A DNA stretch of 64,000 nucleotides from Viola odorata (GCA_963691705.1 OY829541.1:29834719-29898718), one strand, 5' to 3'. Positions 20,909 through 34,327 are shown, counted from the stretch's first letter. The notes: generated by a model from the letters alone, not told the origin. Made by a program: numbers and translations.

Positions 20909-21767
20909 ACTGCAATTCCTGTAAATTCACAACACGAAAAGAAGCATAAAATTGCACTAATCCTAGCACTCCCTCACGTGTTTACTCTCATGTTTGAACT
21001 CTCTAATGCTCTCACAAAATTCACTCAAATAATCCCTGCAATTGTTCAAGTGTTAGTAAGACTCAAGAGTTCAAGAAAAGCTTCCAAGAAGACTCTCAAA
21101 GAAAACTAGCACTGAAAAGAATTGTGACACTTGATATTTGAGTAATTGCAAGAACAACCAATCAAACAAATAGCAAGTAGAGTAGAAGGCAATTTCAAGG
21201 AATCAAAGAAAGCTCAAAATCGACTCGAAAGGACTCAACAAGTTCAATTTCAGTTCTGTTTTTTTTTTTTTTTTTGACTATGAACACAGCTTAGTGTTTT
21301 GATCACAACTTTTTATTCTTAACTCTGAATCGATTGATTCTTTTTGATACGGAAGCCCAACTAACACAGCTTTCCAACGGATCCTTTTTCACTCAAAACT
21401 GACTTCAGTAGCTATATATTAAAATTAATTTCGACAACTTAAAATTGTGCAGGATTTGGCAGAAACACAATTTAGTAAATCGACTATAGCTTTTGACTCC
21501 GGTATCGGAATCACTTGATTCTTTTTGATTAGGAATCCTTACAAGTGCAGCTTTCCAACGCAACCACAATCACCCAAACCGGACTTCAATAGCTATATAT
21601 TAAAATTCGATTTTGACAACTGACCAGAATTTGCACATAAACGAACCAAGCACAGCAAAGAAATCGGTTTTGAATGGAGTAGAATGAATTACCGATTTCA
21701 ACGATGAAAACTTGAAACAAATAAAGATACTTACCAATCTTTGAACGCCTTAAGCTCCACTACCAAC

Positions 21768-22256
21768 TGATACGATCCTGGTTCCTTAGGATGCGTAGCA
21801 CCAATTTTGATCTTTGTTCAAAGACGGATTTCCTGCGGAAATAAATAACTCGACAAGTACGAGCTTAGACCACTTAGCTAACCTGTGCTAAGAGCCCTAA
21901 TCGATTTCAAGTCAAGGATCTTGAATCGGATTCTTAGGACTAGACTCAACGATGTGAGAATCACACTAAGAGAAACGACACAATAACGCAATTCCAAGAT
22001 TTACTTGTATACGACTCAAGTATTGCAGACTCAAGAAGAACAAGGTTCAACCAACTTGAACAAGGGGCGGAGATTAAAGAGAATATCTCAATTTATCAAA
22101 TAACAGCCAAGTTTCTAAGGAGGCCAAGCGGCTCCTTATATAGGTTACAAGCAAACCCTAATAGGAATAGAAGTAGGAGTTCTAATAGGAATAGAAGTAG
22201 AAGTTCTAATTAAAGAAAATAACTTAATTAACTAATTAACTAACTAATTAATTACA
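21768..22256 (-). repeat. Presumed LTR, copy 9
   Basis: Matches consensus. Confidence 0.6.
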
Positions 22257-23420
22257 TTAAATATAAATATATTTAAATACATTCCAGCAGCCCATGTCGA
22301 GTTCTCCATCATCGGGCCAAGGTTTGGGCCGAAACTTCATGTTGTATGTTGTCTTACGCACAGACTGCGCGCCATAATGTTTACGTCCATAACTTTCAAA
22401 CCACTGGGCCAAATGAGCTGAATCTTGTCCCACCTGAAAGATAACATCCTGAAGTTTCCAACGAGAGGTCGATCGCACGATTCCTACATGTAAAGCTCCA
22501 GATACGTTCTGACGAAGTTGCCTGTTGTGTCTGCGCCTCCAAGGCACCTTCCATGTCATCCTTTGCCTGAAAGCTTGATCAAGCAGCGTCTCCTGCCTTG
22601 TCTCCATGTCTAGGGGTTGCATTAACGTCACTGGGGTTAACCATGGGGCTAGGATCGTATCATTCCCTTCCCCTTCGAAAAGATTCGCCCTCGAATCTGA
22701 TTCTTTTAAGACAACAATTCTATTAGAATCAACAAAGGAAACACATGAAGGAAAGGGATTACCCAAGGCATCCAACTCTAATTGTTGCAACTTAGACAAC
22801 TCCTTCTCCTTCAAAACATCTTGCTTTTGCTGCCCTGAAGAGAATAAATAAGAAGAAGAAGAATTAGTTAACCCATGCTCACTCTTTTCATGGGGGCTAT
22901 TTTGATTAGTCTTCTCTAAGACTTTGGGTTCTTTTAAGCCCTCTTCTTTTTCTCGCTCACTCACTTCTGCTTTCCCTTGGACACTCAAGTCACACTCAAT
23001 CGCAAGCGTTGTAGTATTCTTGACATCCTCTCGCCGTGGTGCACCGCCACGAAGCCTCTCAATTAGTTCTCTAATGTGCTTATCCCTGGCTTGGTGTTCT
23101 CGCACAAGTTCATCCAATCTCACATTGAGTTTCTCTATGGTGATCGCCGCTTGTAACATACCCTCTAAGGAGAAGAACTCAGTGTAATGCAGTGGATCAA
23201 TTATCTCTTGGTTGAGGCCTTCGAAGAATCTTGTCATCGTCTCCCTTTTGGTCTCCTTGACTTGTGCTCTCTTCAAAGCAATCTTCATCTCATTAAAGTA
23301 CTCTTCAACACTCTTATTTCCTTGTGTCAAGGTCTCCAACTTTCGGAGATGCTCACGTCTGAGGTGAGTACGGACATCATCCTCATAATCTCGCCTCTTA
23401 GACCATTGCGTGTAAGACAT
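22257..23420 (-). CDS. GAG-like protein, copy 9
   Basis: Intact ORF, unchanged protein. Its leader is the first with the T-to-G change (23900) shared by six consecutive leaders. Confidence 0.7.
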   Translation of the reverse strand: MSYTQWSKRRDYEDDVRTHLRREHLRKLETLTQGNKSVEEYFNEMKIALKRAQVKETKRETMTRFFEGLNQEIIDPLHYTEFFSLEGMLQAAITIEKLNVRLDELVREHQARDKHIRELIERLRGGAPRREDVKNTTTLAIECDLSVQGKAEVSEREKEEGLKEPKVLEKTNQNSPHEKSEHGLTNSSSSYLFSSGQQKQDVLKEKELSKLQQLELDALGNPFPSCVSFVDSNRIVVLKESDSRANLFEGEGNDTILAPWLTPVTLMQPLDMETRQETLLDQAFRQRMTWKVPWRRRHNRQLRQNVSGALHVGIVRSTSRWKLQDVIFQVGQDSAHLAQWFESYGRKHYGAQSVRKTTYNMKFRPKPWPDDGELDMGCWNVFKYIYI

Positions 23421-24279
23421 ACTGCAATTCCTGTAAATTCACAACACGAAAAGAAGCATAAAATTGCACTAATCCTAGCACTCCCTCACGTGTTTACTCT
23501 CATGTTTGAACTCTCTAATGCTCTCACAAAATTCACTCAAATAATCCCTGCAATTGTTCAAGTGTTAGTAAGACTCAAGAGTTCAAGAAAAGCTTCCAAG
23601 AAGACTCTCAAAGAAAACTAGCACTGAAAAGAATTGTGACACTTGATATTTGAGTAATTGCAAGAACAACCAATCAAACAAATAGCAAGTAGAGTAGAAG
23701 GCAATTTCAAGGAATCAAAGAAAGCTCAAAATCGACTCGAAAGGACTCAACAAGTTCAATTTCAGTTCTGTTTTTTTTTTTTTTTTTGACTATGAACACA
23801 GCTTAGTGTTTTGATCACAACTTTTTATTCTTAACTCTGAATCGATTGATTCTTTTTGATACGGAAGCCCAACTAACACAGCTTTCCAACGGATCCTTTG
23901 TCACTCAAAACTGACTTCAGTAGCTATATATTAAAATTAATTTCGACAACTTAAAATTGTGCAGGATTTGGCAGAAACACAATTTAGTAAATCGACTATA
24001 GCTTTTGACTCCGGTATCGGAATCACTTGATTCTTTTTGATTAGGAATCCTTACAAGTGCAGCTTTCCAACGCAACCACAATCACCCAAACCGGACTTCA
24101 ATAGCTATATATTAAAATTCGATTTTGACAACTGACCAGAATTTGCACATAAACGAACCAAGCACAGCAAAGAAATCGGTTTTGAATGGAGTAGAATGAA
24201 TTACCGATTTCAACGATGAAAACTTGAAACAAATAAAGATACTTACCAATCTTTGAACGCCTTAAGCTCCACTACCAAC

Positions 24280-24768
24280 TGATACGATCCTGGTTCCTTA
24301 GGATGCGTAGCACCAATTTTGATCTTTGTTCAAAGACGGATTTCCTGCGGAAATAAATAACTCGACAAGTACGAGCTTAGACCACTTAGCTAACCTGTGC
24401 TAAGAGCCCTAATCGATTTCAAGTCAAGGATCTTGAATCGGATTCTTAGGACTAGACTCAACGATGTGAGAATCACACTAAGAGAAACGACACAATAACG
24501 CAATTCCAAGATTTACTTGTATACGACTCAAGTATTGCAGACTCAAGAAGAACAAGGTTCAACCAACTTGAACAAGGGGCGGAGATTAAAGAGAATATCT
24601 CAATTTATCAAATAACAACCAAGTTTCTAAGGAGGCCAAGCGGCTCCTTATATAGGTTACAAGCAAACCCTAATAGGAATAGAAGTAGGAGTTCTAATAG
24701 GAATAGAAGTAGAAGTTCTAATTAAAGAAAATAACTTAATTAACTAATTAACTAACTAATTAATTACA
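24280..24768 (-). repeat. Presumed LTR, copy 10
   Basis: G to A at 24618, the first of three consecutive LTRs with this change. Confidence 0.6.
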
Positions 24769-25932
24769 TTAAATATAAATATATTTAAATACATTCCAGC
24801 AGCCCATGTCGAGTTCTCCATCATCGGGCCAAGGTTTGGGCCGAAACTTCATGTTGTATGTTGTCTTACGCACAGACTGCGCGCCATAATGTTTACGTCC
24901 ATAACTTTCAAACCACTGGGCCAAATGAGCTGAATCTTGTCCCACCTGAAAGATAACATCCTGAAGTTTCCAACGAGAGGTCGATCGCACGATTCCTACA
25001 TGTAAAGCTCCAGATACGTTCTGACGAAGTTGCCTGTTGTGTCTGCGCCTCCAAGGCACCTTCCATGTCATCCTTTGCCTGAAAGCTTGATCAAGCAGCG
25101 TCTCCTGCCTTGTCTCCATGTCTAGGGGTTGCATTAACGTCACTGGGGTTAACCATGGGGCTAGGATCGTATCATTCCCTTCCCCTTCGAAAAGATTCGC
25201 CCTCGAATCTGATTCTTTTAAGACAACAATTCTATTAGAATCAACAAAGGAAACACATGAAGGAAAGGGATTACCCAAGGCATCCAACTCTAATTGTTGC
25301 AACTTAGACAACTCCTTCTCCTTCAAAACATCTTGCTTTTGCTGCCCTGAAGAGAATAAATAAGAAGAAGAAGAATTAGTTAACCCATGCTCACTCTTTT
25401 CATGGGGGCTATTTTGATTAGTCTTCTCTAAGACTTTGGGTTCTTTTAAGCCCTCTTCTTTTTCTCGCTCACTCACTTCTGCTTTCCCTTGGACACTCAA
25501 GTCACACTCAATCGCAAGCGTTGTAGTATTCTTGACATCCTCTCGCCGTGGTGCACCGCCACGAAGCCTCTCAATTAGTTCTCTAATGTGCTTATCCCTG
25601 GCTTGGTGTTCTCGCACAAGTTCATCCAATCTCACATTGAGTTTCTCTATGGTGATCGCCGCTTGTAACATACCCTCTAAGGAGAAGAACTCAGTGTAAT
25701 GCAGTGGATCAATTATCTCTTGGTTGAGGCCTTCGAAGAATCTTGTCATCGTCTCCCTTTTGGTCTCCTTGACTTGTGCTCTCTTCAAAGCAATCTTCAT
25801 CTCATTAAAGTACTCTTCAACACTCTTATTTCCTTGTGTCAAGGTCTCCAACTTTCGGAGATGCTCACGTCTGAGGTGAGTACGGACATCATCCTCATAA
25901 TCTCGCCTCTTAGACCATTGCGTGTAAGACAT
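24769..25932 (-). CDS. GAG-like protein, copy 10
   Basis: Intact ORF, unchanged protein. Its leader and LTR carry the variants at 26412 and 27130. Confidence 0.7.
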   Translation of the reverse strand: MSYTQWSKRRDYEDDVRTHLRREHLRKLETLTQGNKSVEEYFNEMKIALKRAQVKETKRETMTRFFEGLNQEIIDPLHYTEFFSLEGMLQAAITIEKLNVRLDELVREHQARDKHIRELIERLRGGAPRREDVKNTTTLAIECDLSVQGKAEVSEREKEEGLKEPKVLEKTNQNSPHEKSEHGLTNSSSSYLFSSGQQKQDVLKEKELSKLQQLELDALGNPFPSCVSFVDSNRIVVLKESDSRANLFEGEGNDTILAPWLTPVTLMQPLDMETRQETLLDQAFRQRMTWKVPWRRRHNRQLRQNVSGALHVGIVRSTSRWKLQDVIFQVGQDSAHLAQWFESYGRKHYGAQSVRKTTYNMKFRPKPWPDDGELDMGCWNVFKYIYI

Positions 25933-26791
25933 ACTGCAATTCCTGTAAATTCACAACACGAAAAGAAGCATAAAATTGCACTAATCCTAGCACTCCCTCA
26001 CGTGTTTACTCTCATGTTTGAACTCTCTAATGCTCTCACAAAATTCACTCAAATAATCCCTGCAATTGTTCAAGTGTTAGTAAGACTCAAGAGTTCAAGA
26101 AAAGCTTCCAAGAAGACTCTCAAAGAAAACTAGCACTGAAAAGAATTGTGACACTTGATATTTGAGTAATTGCAAGAACAACCAATCAAACAAATAGCAA
26201 GTAGAGTAGAAGGCAATTTCAAGGAATCAAAGAAAGCTCAAAATCGACTCGAAAGGACTCAACAAGTTCAATTTCAGTTCTGTTTTTTTTTTTTTTTTTG
26301 ACTATGAACACAGCTTAGTGTTTTGATCACAACTTTTTATTCTTAACTCTGAATCGATTGATTCTTTTTGATACGGAAGCCCAACTAACACAGCTTTCCA
26401 ACGGATCCTTTGTCACTCAAAACTGACTTCAGTAGCTATATATTAAAATTAATTTCGACAACTTAAAATTGTGCAGGATTTGGCAGAAACACAATTTAGT
26501 AAATCGACTATAGCTTTTGACTCCGGTATCGGAATCACTTGATTCTTTTTGATTAGGAATCCTTACAAGTGCAGCTTTCCAACGCAACCACAATCACCCA
26601 AACCGGACTTCAATAGCTATATATTAAAATTCGATTTTGACAACTGACCAGAATTTGCACATAAACGAACCAAGCACAGCAAAGAAATCGGTTTTGAATG
26701 GAGTAGAATGAATTACCGATTTCAACGATGAAAACTTGAAACAAATAAAGATACTTACCAATCTTTGAACGCCTTAAGCTCCACTACCAAC

Positions 26792-27280
26792 TGATACGAT
26801 CCTGGTTCCTTAGGATGCGTAGCACCAATTTTGATCTTTGTTCAAAGACGGATTTCCTGCGGAAATAAATAACTCGACAAGTACGAGCTTAGACCACTTA
26901 GCTAACCTGTGCTAAGAGCCCTAATCGATTTCAAGTCAAGGATCTTGAATCGGATTCTTAGGACTAGACTCAACGATGTGAGAATCACACTAAGAGAAAC
27001 GACACAATAACGCAATTCCAAGATTTACTTGTATACGACTCAAGTATTGCAGACTCAAGAAGAACAAGGTTCAACCAACTTGAACAAGGGGCGGAGATTA
27101 AAGAGAATATCTCAATTTATCAAATAACAACCAAGTTTCTAAGGAGGCCAAGCGGCTCCTTATATAGGTTACAAGCAAACCCTAATAGGAATAGAAGTAG
27201 GAGTTCTAATAGGAATAGAAGTAGAAGTTCTAATTAAAGAAAATAACTTAATTAACTAATTAACTAACTAATTAATTACA
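26792..27280 (-). repeat. Presumed LTR, copy 11
   Basis: G to A at 27130, shared with copies 10 and 12. Confidence 0.6.
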
Positions 27281-28444
27281 TTAAATATAAATATATTTAA
27301 ATACATTCCAGCAGCCCATGTCGAGTTCTCCATCATCGGGCCAAGGTTTGGGCCGAAACTTCATGTTGTATGTTGTCTTACGCACAGACTGCGCGCCATA
27401 ATGTTTACGTCCATAACTTTCAAACCACTGGGCCAAATGAGCTGAATCTTGTCCCACCTGAAAGATAACATCCTGAAGTTTCCAACGAGAGGTCGATCGC
27501 ACGATTCCTACATGTAAAGCTCCAGATACGTTCTGACGAAGTTGCCTGTTGTGTCTGCGCCTCCAAGGCACCTTCCATGTCATCCTTTGCCTGAAAGCTT
27601 GATCAAGCAGCGTCTCCTGCCTTGTCTCCATGTCTAGGGGTTGCATTAACGTCACTGGGGTTAACCATGGGGCTAGGATCGTATCATTCCCTTCCCCTTC
27701 GAAAAGATTCGCCCTCGAATCTGATTCTTTTAAGACAACAATTCTATTAGAATCAACAAAGGAAACACATGAAGGAAAGGGATTACCCAAGGCATCCAAC
27801 TCTAATTGTTGCAACTTAGACAACTCCTTCTCCTTCAAAACATCTTGCTTTTGCTGCCCTGAAGAGAATAAATAAGAAGAAGAAGAATTAGTTAACCCAT
27901 GCTCACTCTTTTCATGGGGGCTATTTTGATTAGTCTTCTCTAAGACTTTGGGTTCTTTTAAGCCCTCTTCTTTTTCTCGCTCACTCACTTCTGCTTTCCC
28001 TTGGACACTCAAGTCACACTCAATCGCAAGCGTTGTAGTATTCTTGACATCCTCTCGCCGTGGTGCACCGCCACGAAGCCTCTCAATTAGTTCTCTAATG
28101 TGCTTATCCCTGGCTTGGTGTTCTCGCACAAGTTCATCCAATCTCACATTGAGTTTCTCTATGGTGATCGCCGCTTGTAACATACCCTCTAAGGAGAAGA
28201 ACTCAGTGTAATGCAGTGGATCAATTATCTCTTGGTTGAGGCCTTCGAAGAATCTTGTCATCGTCTCCCTTTTGGTCTCCTTGACTTGTGCTCTCTTCAA
28301 AGCAATCTTCATCTCATTAAAGTACTCTTCAACACTCTTATTTCCTTGTGTCAAGGTCTCCAACTTTCGGAGATGCTCACGTCTGAGGTGAGTACGGACA
28401 TCATCCTCATAATCTCGCCTCTTAGACCATTGCGTGTAAGACAT
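27281..28444 (-). CDS. GAG-like protein, copy 11
   Basis: Intact ORF, unchanged protein. Its leader and LTR carry the variants at 28924 and 29642. Confidence 0.7.
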   Translation of the reverse strand: MSYTQWSKRRDYEDDVRTHLRREHLRKLETLTQGNKSVEEYFNEMKIALKRAQVKETKRETMTRFFEGLNQEIIDPLHYTEFFSLEGMLQAAITIEKLNVRLDELVREHQARDKHIRELIERLRGGAPRREDVKNTTTLAIECDLSVQGKAEVSEREKEEGLKEPKVLEKTNQNSPHEKSEHGLTNSSSSYLFSSGQQKQDVLKEKELSKLQQLELDALGNPFPSCVSFVDSNRIVVLKESDSRANLFEGEGNDTILAPWLTPVTLMQPLDMETRQETLLDQAFRQRMTWKVPWRRRHNRQLRQNVSGALHVGIVRSTSRWKLQDVIFQVGQDSAHLAQWFESYGRKHYGAQSVRKTTYNMKFRPKPWPDDGELDMGCWNVFKYIYI

Positions 28445-29303
28445 ACTGCAATTCCTGTAAATTCACAACACGAAAAGAAGCATAAAATTGCACTAATCCT
28501 AGCACTCCCTCACGTGTTTACTCTCATGTTTGAACTCTCTAATGCTCTCACAAAATTCACTCAAATAATCCCTGCAATTGTTCAAGTGTTAGTAAGACTC
28601 AAGAGTTCAAGAAAAGCTTCCAAGAAGACTCTCAAAGAAAACTAGCACTGAAAAGAATTGTGACACTTGATATTTGAGTAATTGCAAGAACAACCAATCA
28701 AACAAATAGCAAGTAGAGTAGAAGGCAATTTCAAGGAATCAAAGAAAGCTCAAAATCGACTCGAAAGGACTCAACAAGTTCAATTTCAGTTCTGTTTTTT
28801 TTTTTTTTTTTGACTATGAACACAGCTTAGTGTTTTGATCACAACTTTTTATTCTTAACTCTGAATCGATTGATTCTTTTTGATACGGAAGCCCAACTAA
28901 CACAGCTTTCCAACGGATCCTTTGTCACTCAAAACTGACTTCAGTAGCTATATATTAAAATTAATTTCGACAACTTAAAATTGTGCAGGATTTGGCAGAA
29001 ACACAATTTAGTAAATCGACTATAGCTTTTGACTCCGGTATCGGAATCACTTGATTCTTTTTGATTAGGAATCCTTACAAGTGCAGCTTTCCAACGCAAC
29101 CACAATCACCCAAACCGGACTTCAATAGCTATATATTAAAATTCGATTTTGACAACTGACCAGAATTTGCACATAAACGAACCAAGCACAGCAAAGAAAT
29201 CGGTTTTGAATGGAGTAGAATGAATTACCGATTTCAACGATGAAAACTTGAAACAAATAAAGATACTTACCAATCTTTGAACGCCTTAAGCTCCACTACC
29301 AAC

Positions 29304-29792
29304 TGATACGATCCTGGTTCCTTAGGATGCGTAGCACCAATTTTGATCTTTGTTCAAAGACGGATTTCCTGCGGAAATAAATAACTCGACAAGTACGAGC
29401 TTAGACCACTTAGCTAACCTGTGCTAAGAGCCCTAATCGATTTCAAGTCAAGGATCTTGAATCGGATTCTTAGGACTAGACTCAACGATGTGAGAATCAC
29501 ACTAAGAGAAACGACACAATAACGCAATTCCAAGATTTACTTGTATACGACTCAAGTATTGCAGACTCAAGAAGAACAAGGTTCAACCAACTTGAACAAG
29601 GGGCGGAGATTAAAGAGAATATCTCAATTTATCAAATAACAACCAAGTTTCTAAGGAGGCCAAGCGGCTCCTTATATAGGTTACAAGCAAACCCTAATAG
29701 GAATAGAAGTAGGAGTTCTAATAGGAATAGAAGTAGAAGTTCTAATTAAAGAAAATAACTTAATTAACTAATTAACTAACTAATTAATTACA
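29304..29792 (-). repeat. Presumed LTR, copy 12
   Basis: G to A at 29642, the last of the three-copy run. Confidence 0.6.
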
Positions 29793-30956
29793 TTAAATAT
29801 AAATATATTTAAATACATTCCAGCAGCCCATGTCGAGTTCTCCATCATCGGGCCAAGGTTTGGGCCGAAACTTCATGTTGTATGTTGTCTTACGCACAGA
29901 CTGCGCGCCATAATGTTTACGTCCATAACTTTCAAACCACTGGGCCAAATGAGCTGAATCTTGTCCCACCTGAAAGATAACATCCTGAAGTTTCCAACGA
30001 GAGGTCGATCGCACGATTCCTACATGTAAAGCTCCAGATACGTTCTGACGAAGTTGCCTGTTGTGTCTGCGCCTCCAAGGCACCTTCCATGTCATCCTTT
30101 GCCTGAAAGCTTGATCAAGCAGCGTCTCCTGCCTTGTCTCCATGTCTAGGGGTTGCATTAACGTCACTGGGGTTAACCATGGGGCTAGGATCGTATCATT
30201 CCCTTCCCCTTCGAAAAGATTCGCCCTCGAATCTGATTCTTTTAAGACAACAATTCTATTAGAATCAACAAAGGAAACACATGAAGGAAAGGGATTACCC
30301 AAGGCATCCAACTCTAATTGTTGCAACTTAGACAACTCCTTCTCCTTCAAAACATCTTGCTTTTGCTGCCCTGAAGAGAATAAATAAGAAGAAGAAGAAT
30401 TAGTTAACCCATGCTCACTCTTTTCATGGGGGCTATTTTGATTAGTCTTCTCTAAGACTTTGGGTTCTTTTAAGCCCTCTTCTTTTTCTCGCTCACTCAC
30501 TTCTGCTTTCCCTTGGACACTCAAGTCACACTCAATCGCAAGCGTTGTAGTATTCTTGACATCCTCTCGCCGTGGTGCACCGCCACGAAGCCTCTCAATT
30601 AGTTCTCTAATGTGCTTATCCCTGGCTTGGTGTTCTCGCACAAGTTCATCCAATCTCACATTGAGTTTCTCTATGGTGATCGCCGCTTGTAACATACCCT
30701 CTAAGGAGAAGAACTCAGTGTAATGCAGTGGATCAATTATCTCTTGGTTGAGGCCTTCGAAGAATCTTGTCATCGTCTCCCTTTTGGTCTCCTTGACTTG
30801 TGCTCTCTTCAAAGCAATCTTCATCTCATTAAAGTACTCTTCAACACTCTTATTTCCTTGTGTCAAGGTCTCCAACTTTCGGAGATGCTCACGTCTGAGG
30901 TGAGTACGGACATCATCCTCATAATCTCGCCTCTTAGACCATTGCGTGTAAGACAT
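29793..30956 (-). CDS. GAG-like protein, copy 12
   Basis: Intact ORF, unchanged protein. Its leader has the shared T-to-G at 31436, and its LTR is the first with the A-to-C change (32166). Confidence 0.7.
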   Translation of the reverse strand: MSYTQWSKRRDYEDDVRTHLRREHLRKLETLTQGNKSVEEYFNEMKIALKRAQVKETKRETMTRFFEGLNQEIIDPLHYTEFFSLEGMLQAAITIEKLNVRLDELVREHQARDKHIRELIERLRGGAPRREDVKNTTTLAIECDLSVQGKAEVSEREKEEGLKEPKVLEKTNQNSPHEKSEHGLTNSSSSYLFSSGQQKQDVLKEKELSKLQQLELDALGNPFPSCVSFVDSNRIVVLKESDSRANLFEGEGNDTILAPWLTPVTLMQPLDMETRQETLLDQAFRQRMTWKVPWRRRHNRQLRQNVSGALHVGIVRSTSRWKLQDVIFQVGQDSAHLAQWFESYGRKHYGAQSVRKTTYNMKFRPKPWPDDGELDMGCWNVFKYIYI

Positions 30957-31815
30957 ACTGCAATTCCTGTAAATTCACAACACGAAAAGAAGCATAAAAT
31001 TGCACTAATCCTAGCACTCCCTCACGTGTTTACTCTCATGTTTGAACTCTCTAATGCTCTCACAAAATTCACTCAAATAATCCCTGCAATTGTTCAAGTG
31101 TTAGTAAGACTCAAGAGTTCAAGAAAAGCTTCCAAGAAGACTCTCAAAGAAAACTAGCACTGAAAAGAATTGTGACACTTGATATTTGAGTAATTGCAAG
31201 AACAACCAATCAAACAAATAGCAAGTAGAGTAGAAGGCAATTTCAAGGAATCAAAGAAAGCTCAAAATCGACTCGAAAGGACTCAACAAGTTCAATTTCA
31301 GTTCTGTTTTTTTTTTTTTTTTTGACTATGAACACAGCTTAGTGTTTTGATCACAACTTTTTATTCTTAACTCTGAATCGATTGATTCTTTTTGATACGG
31401 AAGCCCAACTAACACAGCTTTCCAACGGATCCTTTGTCACTCAAAACTGACTTCAGTAGCTATATATTAAAATTAATTTCGACAACTTAAAATTGTGCAG
31501 GATTTGGCAGAAACACAATTTAGTAAATCGACTATAGCTTTTGACTCCGGTATCGGAATCACTTGATTCTTTTTGATTAGGAATCCTTACAAGTGCAGCT
31601 TTCCAACGCAACCACAATCACCCAAACCGGACTTCAATAGCTATATATTAAAATTCGATTTTGACAACTGACCAGAATTTGCACATAAACGAACCAAGCA
31701 CAGCAAAGAAATCGGTTTTGAATGGAGTAGAATGAATTACCGATTTCAACGATGAAAACTTGAAACAAATAAAGATACTTACCAATCTTTGAACGCCTTA
31801 AGCTCCACTACCAAC

Positions 31816-32304
31816 TGATACGATCCTGGTTCCTTAGGATGCGTAGCACCAATTTTGATCTTTGTTCAAAGACGGATTTCCTGCGGAAATAAATAACTCG
31901 ACAAGTACGAGCTTAGACCACTTAGCTAACCTGTGCTAAGAGCCCTAATCGATTTCAAGTCAAGGATCTTGAATCGGATTCTTAGGACTAGACTCAACGA
32001 TGTGAGAATCACACTAAGAGAAACGACACAATAACGCAATTCCAAGATTTACTTGTATACGACTCAAGTATTGCAGACTCAAGAAGAACAAGGTTCAACC
32101 AACTTGAACAAGGGGCGGAGATTAAAGAGAATATCTCAATTTATCAAATAACAGCCAAGTTTCTACGGAGGCCAAGCGGCTCCTTATATAGGTTACAAGC
32201 AAACCCTAATAGGAATAGAAGTAGGAGTTCTAATAGGAATAGAAGTAGAAGTTCTAATTAAAGAAAATAACTTAATTAACTAATTAACTAACTAATTAAT
32301 TACA
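31816..32304 (-). repeat. Presumed LTR, copy 13
   Basis: A to C at 32166, twelve bases from the site changed in copies 10-12. First of four consecutive LTRs with this change. Confidence 0.6.
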
Positions 32305-33468
32305 TTAAATATAAATATATTTAAATACATTCCAGCAGCCCATGTCGAGTTCTCCATCATCGGGCCAAGGTTTGGGCCGAAACTTCATGTTGTATGTTGT
32401 CTTACGCACAGACTGCGCGCCATAATGTTTACGTCCATAACTTTCAAACCACTGGGCCAAATGAGCTGAATCTTGTCCCACCTGAAAGATAACATCCTGA
32501 AGTTTCCAACGAGAGGTCGATCGCACGATTCCTACATGTAAAGCTCCAGATACGTTCTGACGAAGTTGCCTGTTGTGTCTGCGCCTCCAAGGCACCTTCC
32601 ATGTCATCCTTTGCCTGAAAGCTTGATCAAGCAGCGTCTCCTGCCTTGTCTCCATGTCTAGGGGTTGCATTAACGTCACTGGGGTTAACCATGGGGCTAG
32701 GATCGTATCATTCCCTTCCCCTTCGAAAAGATTCGCCCTCGAATCTGATTCTTTTAAGACAACAATTCTATTAGAATCAACAAAGGAAACACATGAAGGA
32801 AAGGGATTACCCAAGGCATCCAACTCTAATTGTTGCAACTTAGACAACTCCTTCTCCTTCAAAACATCTTGCTTTTGCTGCCCTGAAGAGAATAAATAAG
32901 AAGAAGAAGAATTAGTTAACCCATGCTCACTCTTTTCATGGGGGCTATTTTGATTAGTCTTCTCTAAGACTTTGGGTTCTTTTAAGCCCTCTTCTTTTTC
33001 TCGCTCACTCACTTCTGCTTTCCCTTGGACACTCAAGTCACACTCAATCGCAAGCGTTGTAGTATTCTTGACATCCTCTCGCCGTGGTGCACCGCCACGA
33101 AGCCTCTCAATTAGTTCTCTAATGTGCTTATCCCTGGCTTGGTGTTCTCGCACAAGTTCATCCAATCTCACATTGAGTTTCTCTATGGTGATCGCCGCTT
33201 GTAACATACCCTCTAAGGAGAAGAACTCAGTGTAATGCAGTGGATCAATTATCTCTTGGTTGAGGCCTTCGAAGAATCTTGTCATCGTCTCCCTTTTGGT
33301 CTCCTTGACTTGTGCTCTCTTCAAAGCAATCTTCATCTCATTAAAGTACTCTTCAACACTCTTATTTCCTTGTGTCAAGGTCTCCAACTTTCGGAGATGC
33401 TCACGTCTGAGGTGAGTACGGACATCATCCTCATAATCTCGCCTCTTAGACCATTGCGTGTAAGACAT
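32305..33468 (-). CDS. GAG-like protein, copy 13
   Basis: Intact ORF, unchanged protein. Its leader and LTR carry variants at 33948 and 34678. Confidence 0.7.
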   Translation of the reverse strand: MSYTQWSKRRDYEDDVRTHLRREHLRKLETLTQGNKSVEEYFNEMKIALKRAQVKETKRETMTRFFEGLNQEIIDPLHYTEFFSLEGMLQAAITIEKLNVRLDELVREHQARDKHIRELIERLRGGAPRREDVKNTTTLAIECDLSVQGKAEVSEREKEEGLKEPKVLEKTNQNSPHEKSEHGLTNSSSSYLFSSGQQKQDVLKEKELSKLQQLELDALGNPFPSCVSFVDSNRIVVLKESDSRANLFEGEGNDTILAPWLTPVTLMQPLDMETRQETLLDQAFRQRMTWKVPWRRRHNRQLRQNVSGALHVGIVRSTSRWKLQDVIFQVGQDSAHLAQWFESYGRKHYGAQSVRKTTYNMKFRPKPWPDDGELDMGCWNVFKYIYI

Positions 33469-34327
33469 ACTGCAATTCCTGTAAATTCACAACACGAAAA
33501 GAAGCATAAAATTGCACTAATCCTAGCACTCCCTCACGTGTTTACTCTCATGTTTGAACTCTCTAATGCTCTCACAAAATTCACTCAAATAATCCCTGCA
33601 ATTGTTCAAGTGTTAGTAAGACTCAAGAGTTCAAGAAAAGCTTCCAAGAAGACTCTCAAAGAAAACTAGCACTGAAAAGAATTGTGACACTTGATATTTG
33701 AGTAATTGCAAGAACAACCAATCAAACAAATAGCAAGTAGAGTAGAAGGCAATTTCAAGGAATCAAAGAAAGCTCAAAATCGACTCGAAAGGACTCAACA
33801 AGTTCAATTTCAGTTCTGTTTTTTTTTTTTTTTTTGACTATGAACACAGCTTAGTGTTTTGATCACAACTTTTTATTCTTAACTCTGAATCGATTGATTC
33901 TTTTTGATACGGAAGCCCAACTAACACAGCTTTCCAACGGATCCTTTGTCACTCAAAACTGACTTCAGTAGCTATATATTAAAATTAATTTCGACAACTT
34001 AAAATTGTGCAGGATTTGGCAGAAACACAATTTAGTAAATCGACTATAGCTTTTGACTCCGGTATCGGAATCACTTGATTCTTTTTGATTAGGAATCCTT
34101 ACAAGTGCAGCTTTCCAACGCAACCACAATCACCCAAACCGGACTTCAATAGCTATATATTAAAATTCGATTTTGACAACTGACCAGAATTTGCACATAA
34201 ACGAACCAAGCACAGCAAAGAAATCGGTTTTGAATGGAGTAGAATGAATTACCGATTTCAACGATGAAAACTTGAAACAAATAAAGATACTTACCAATCT
34301 TTGAACGCCTTAAGCTCCACTACCAAC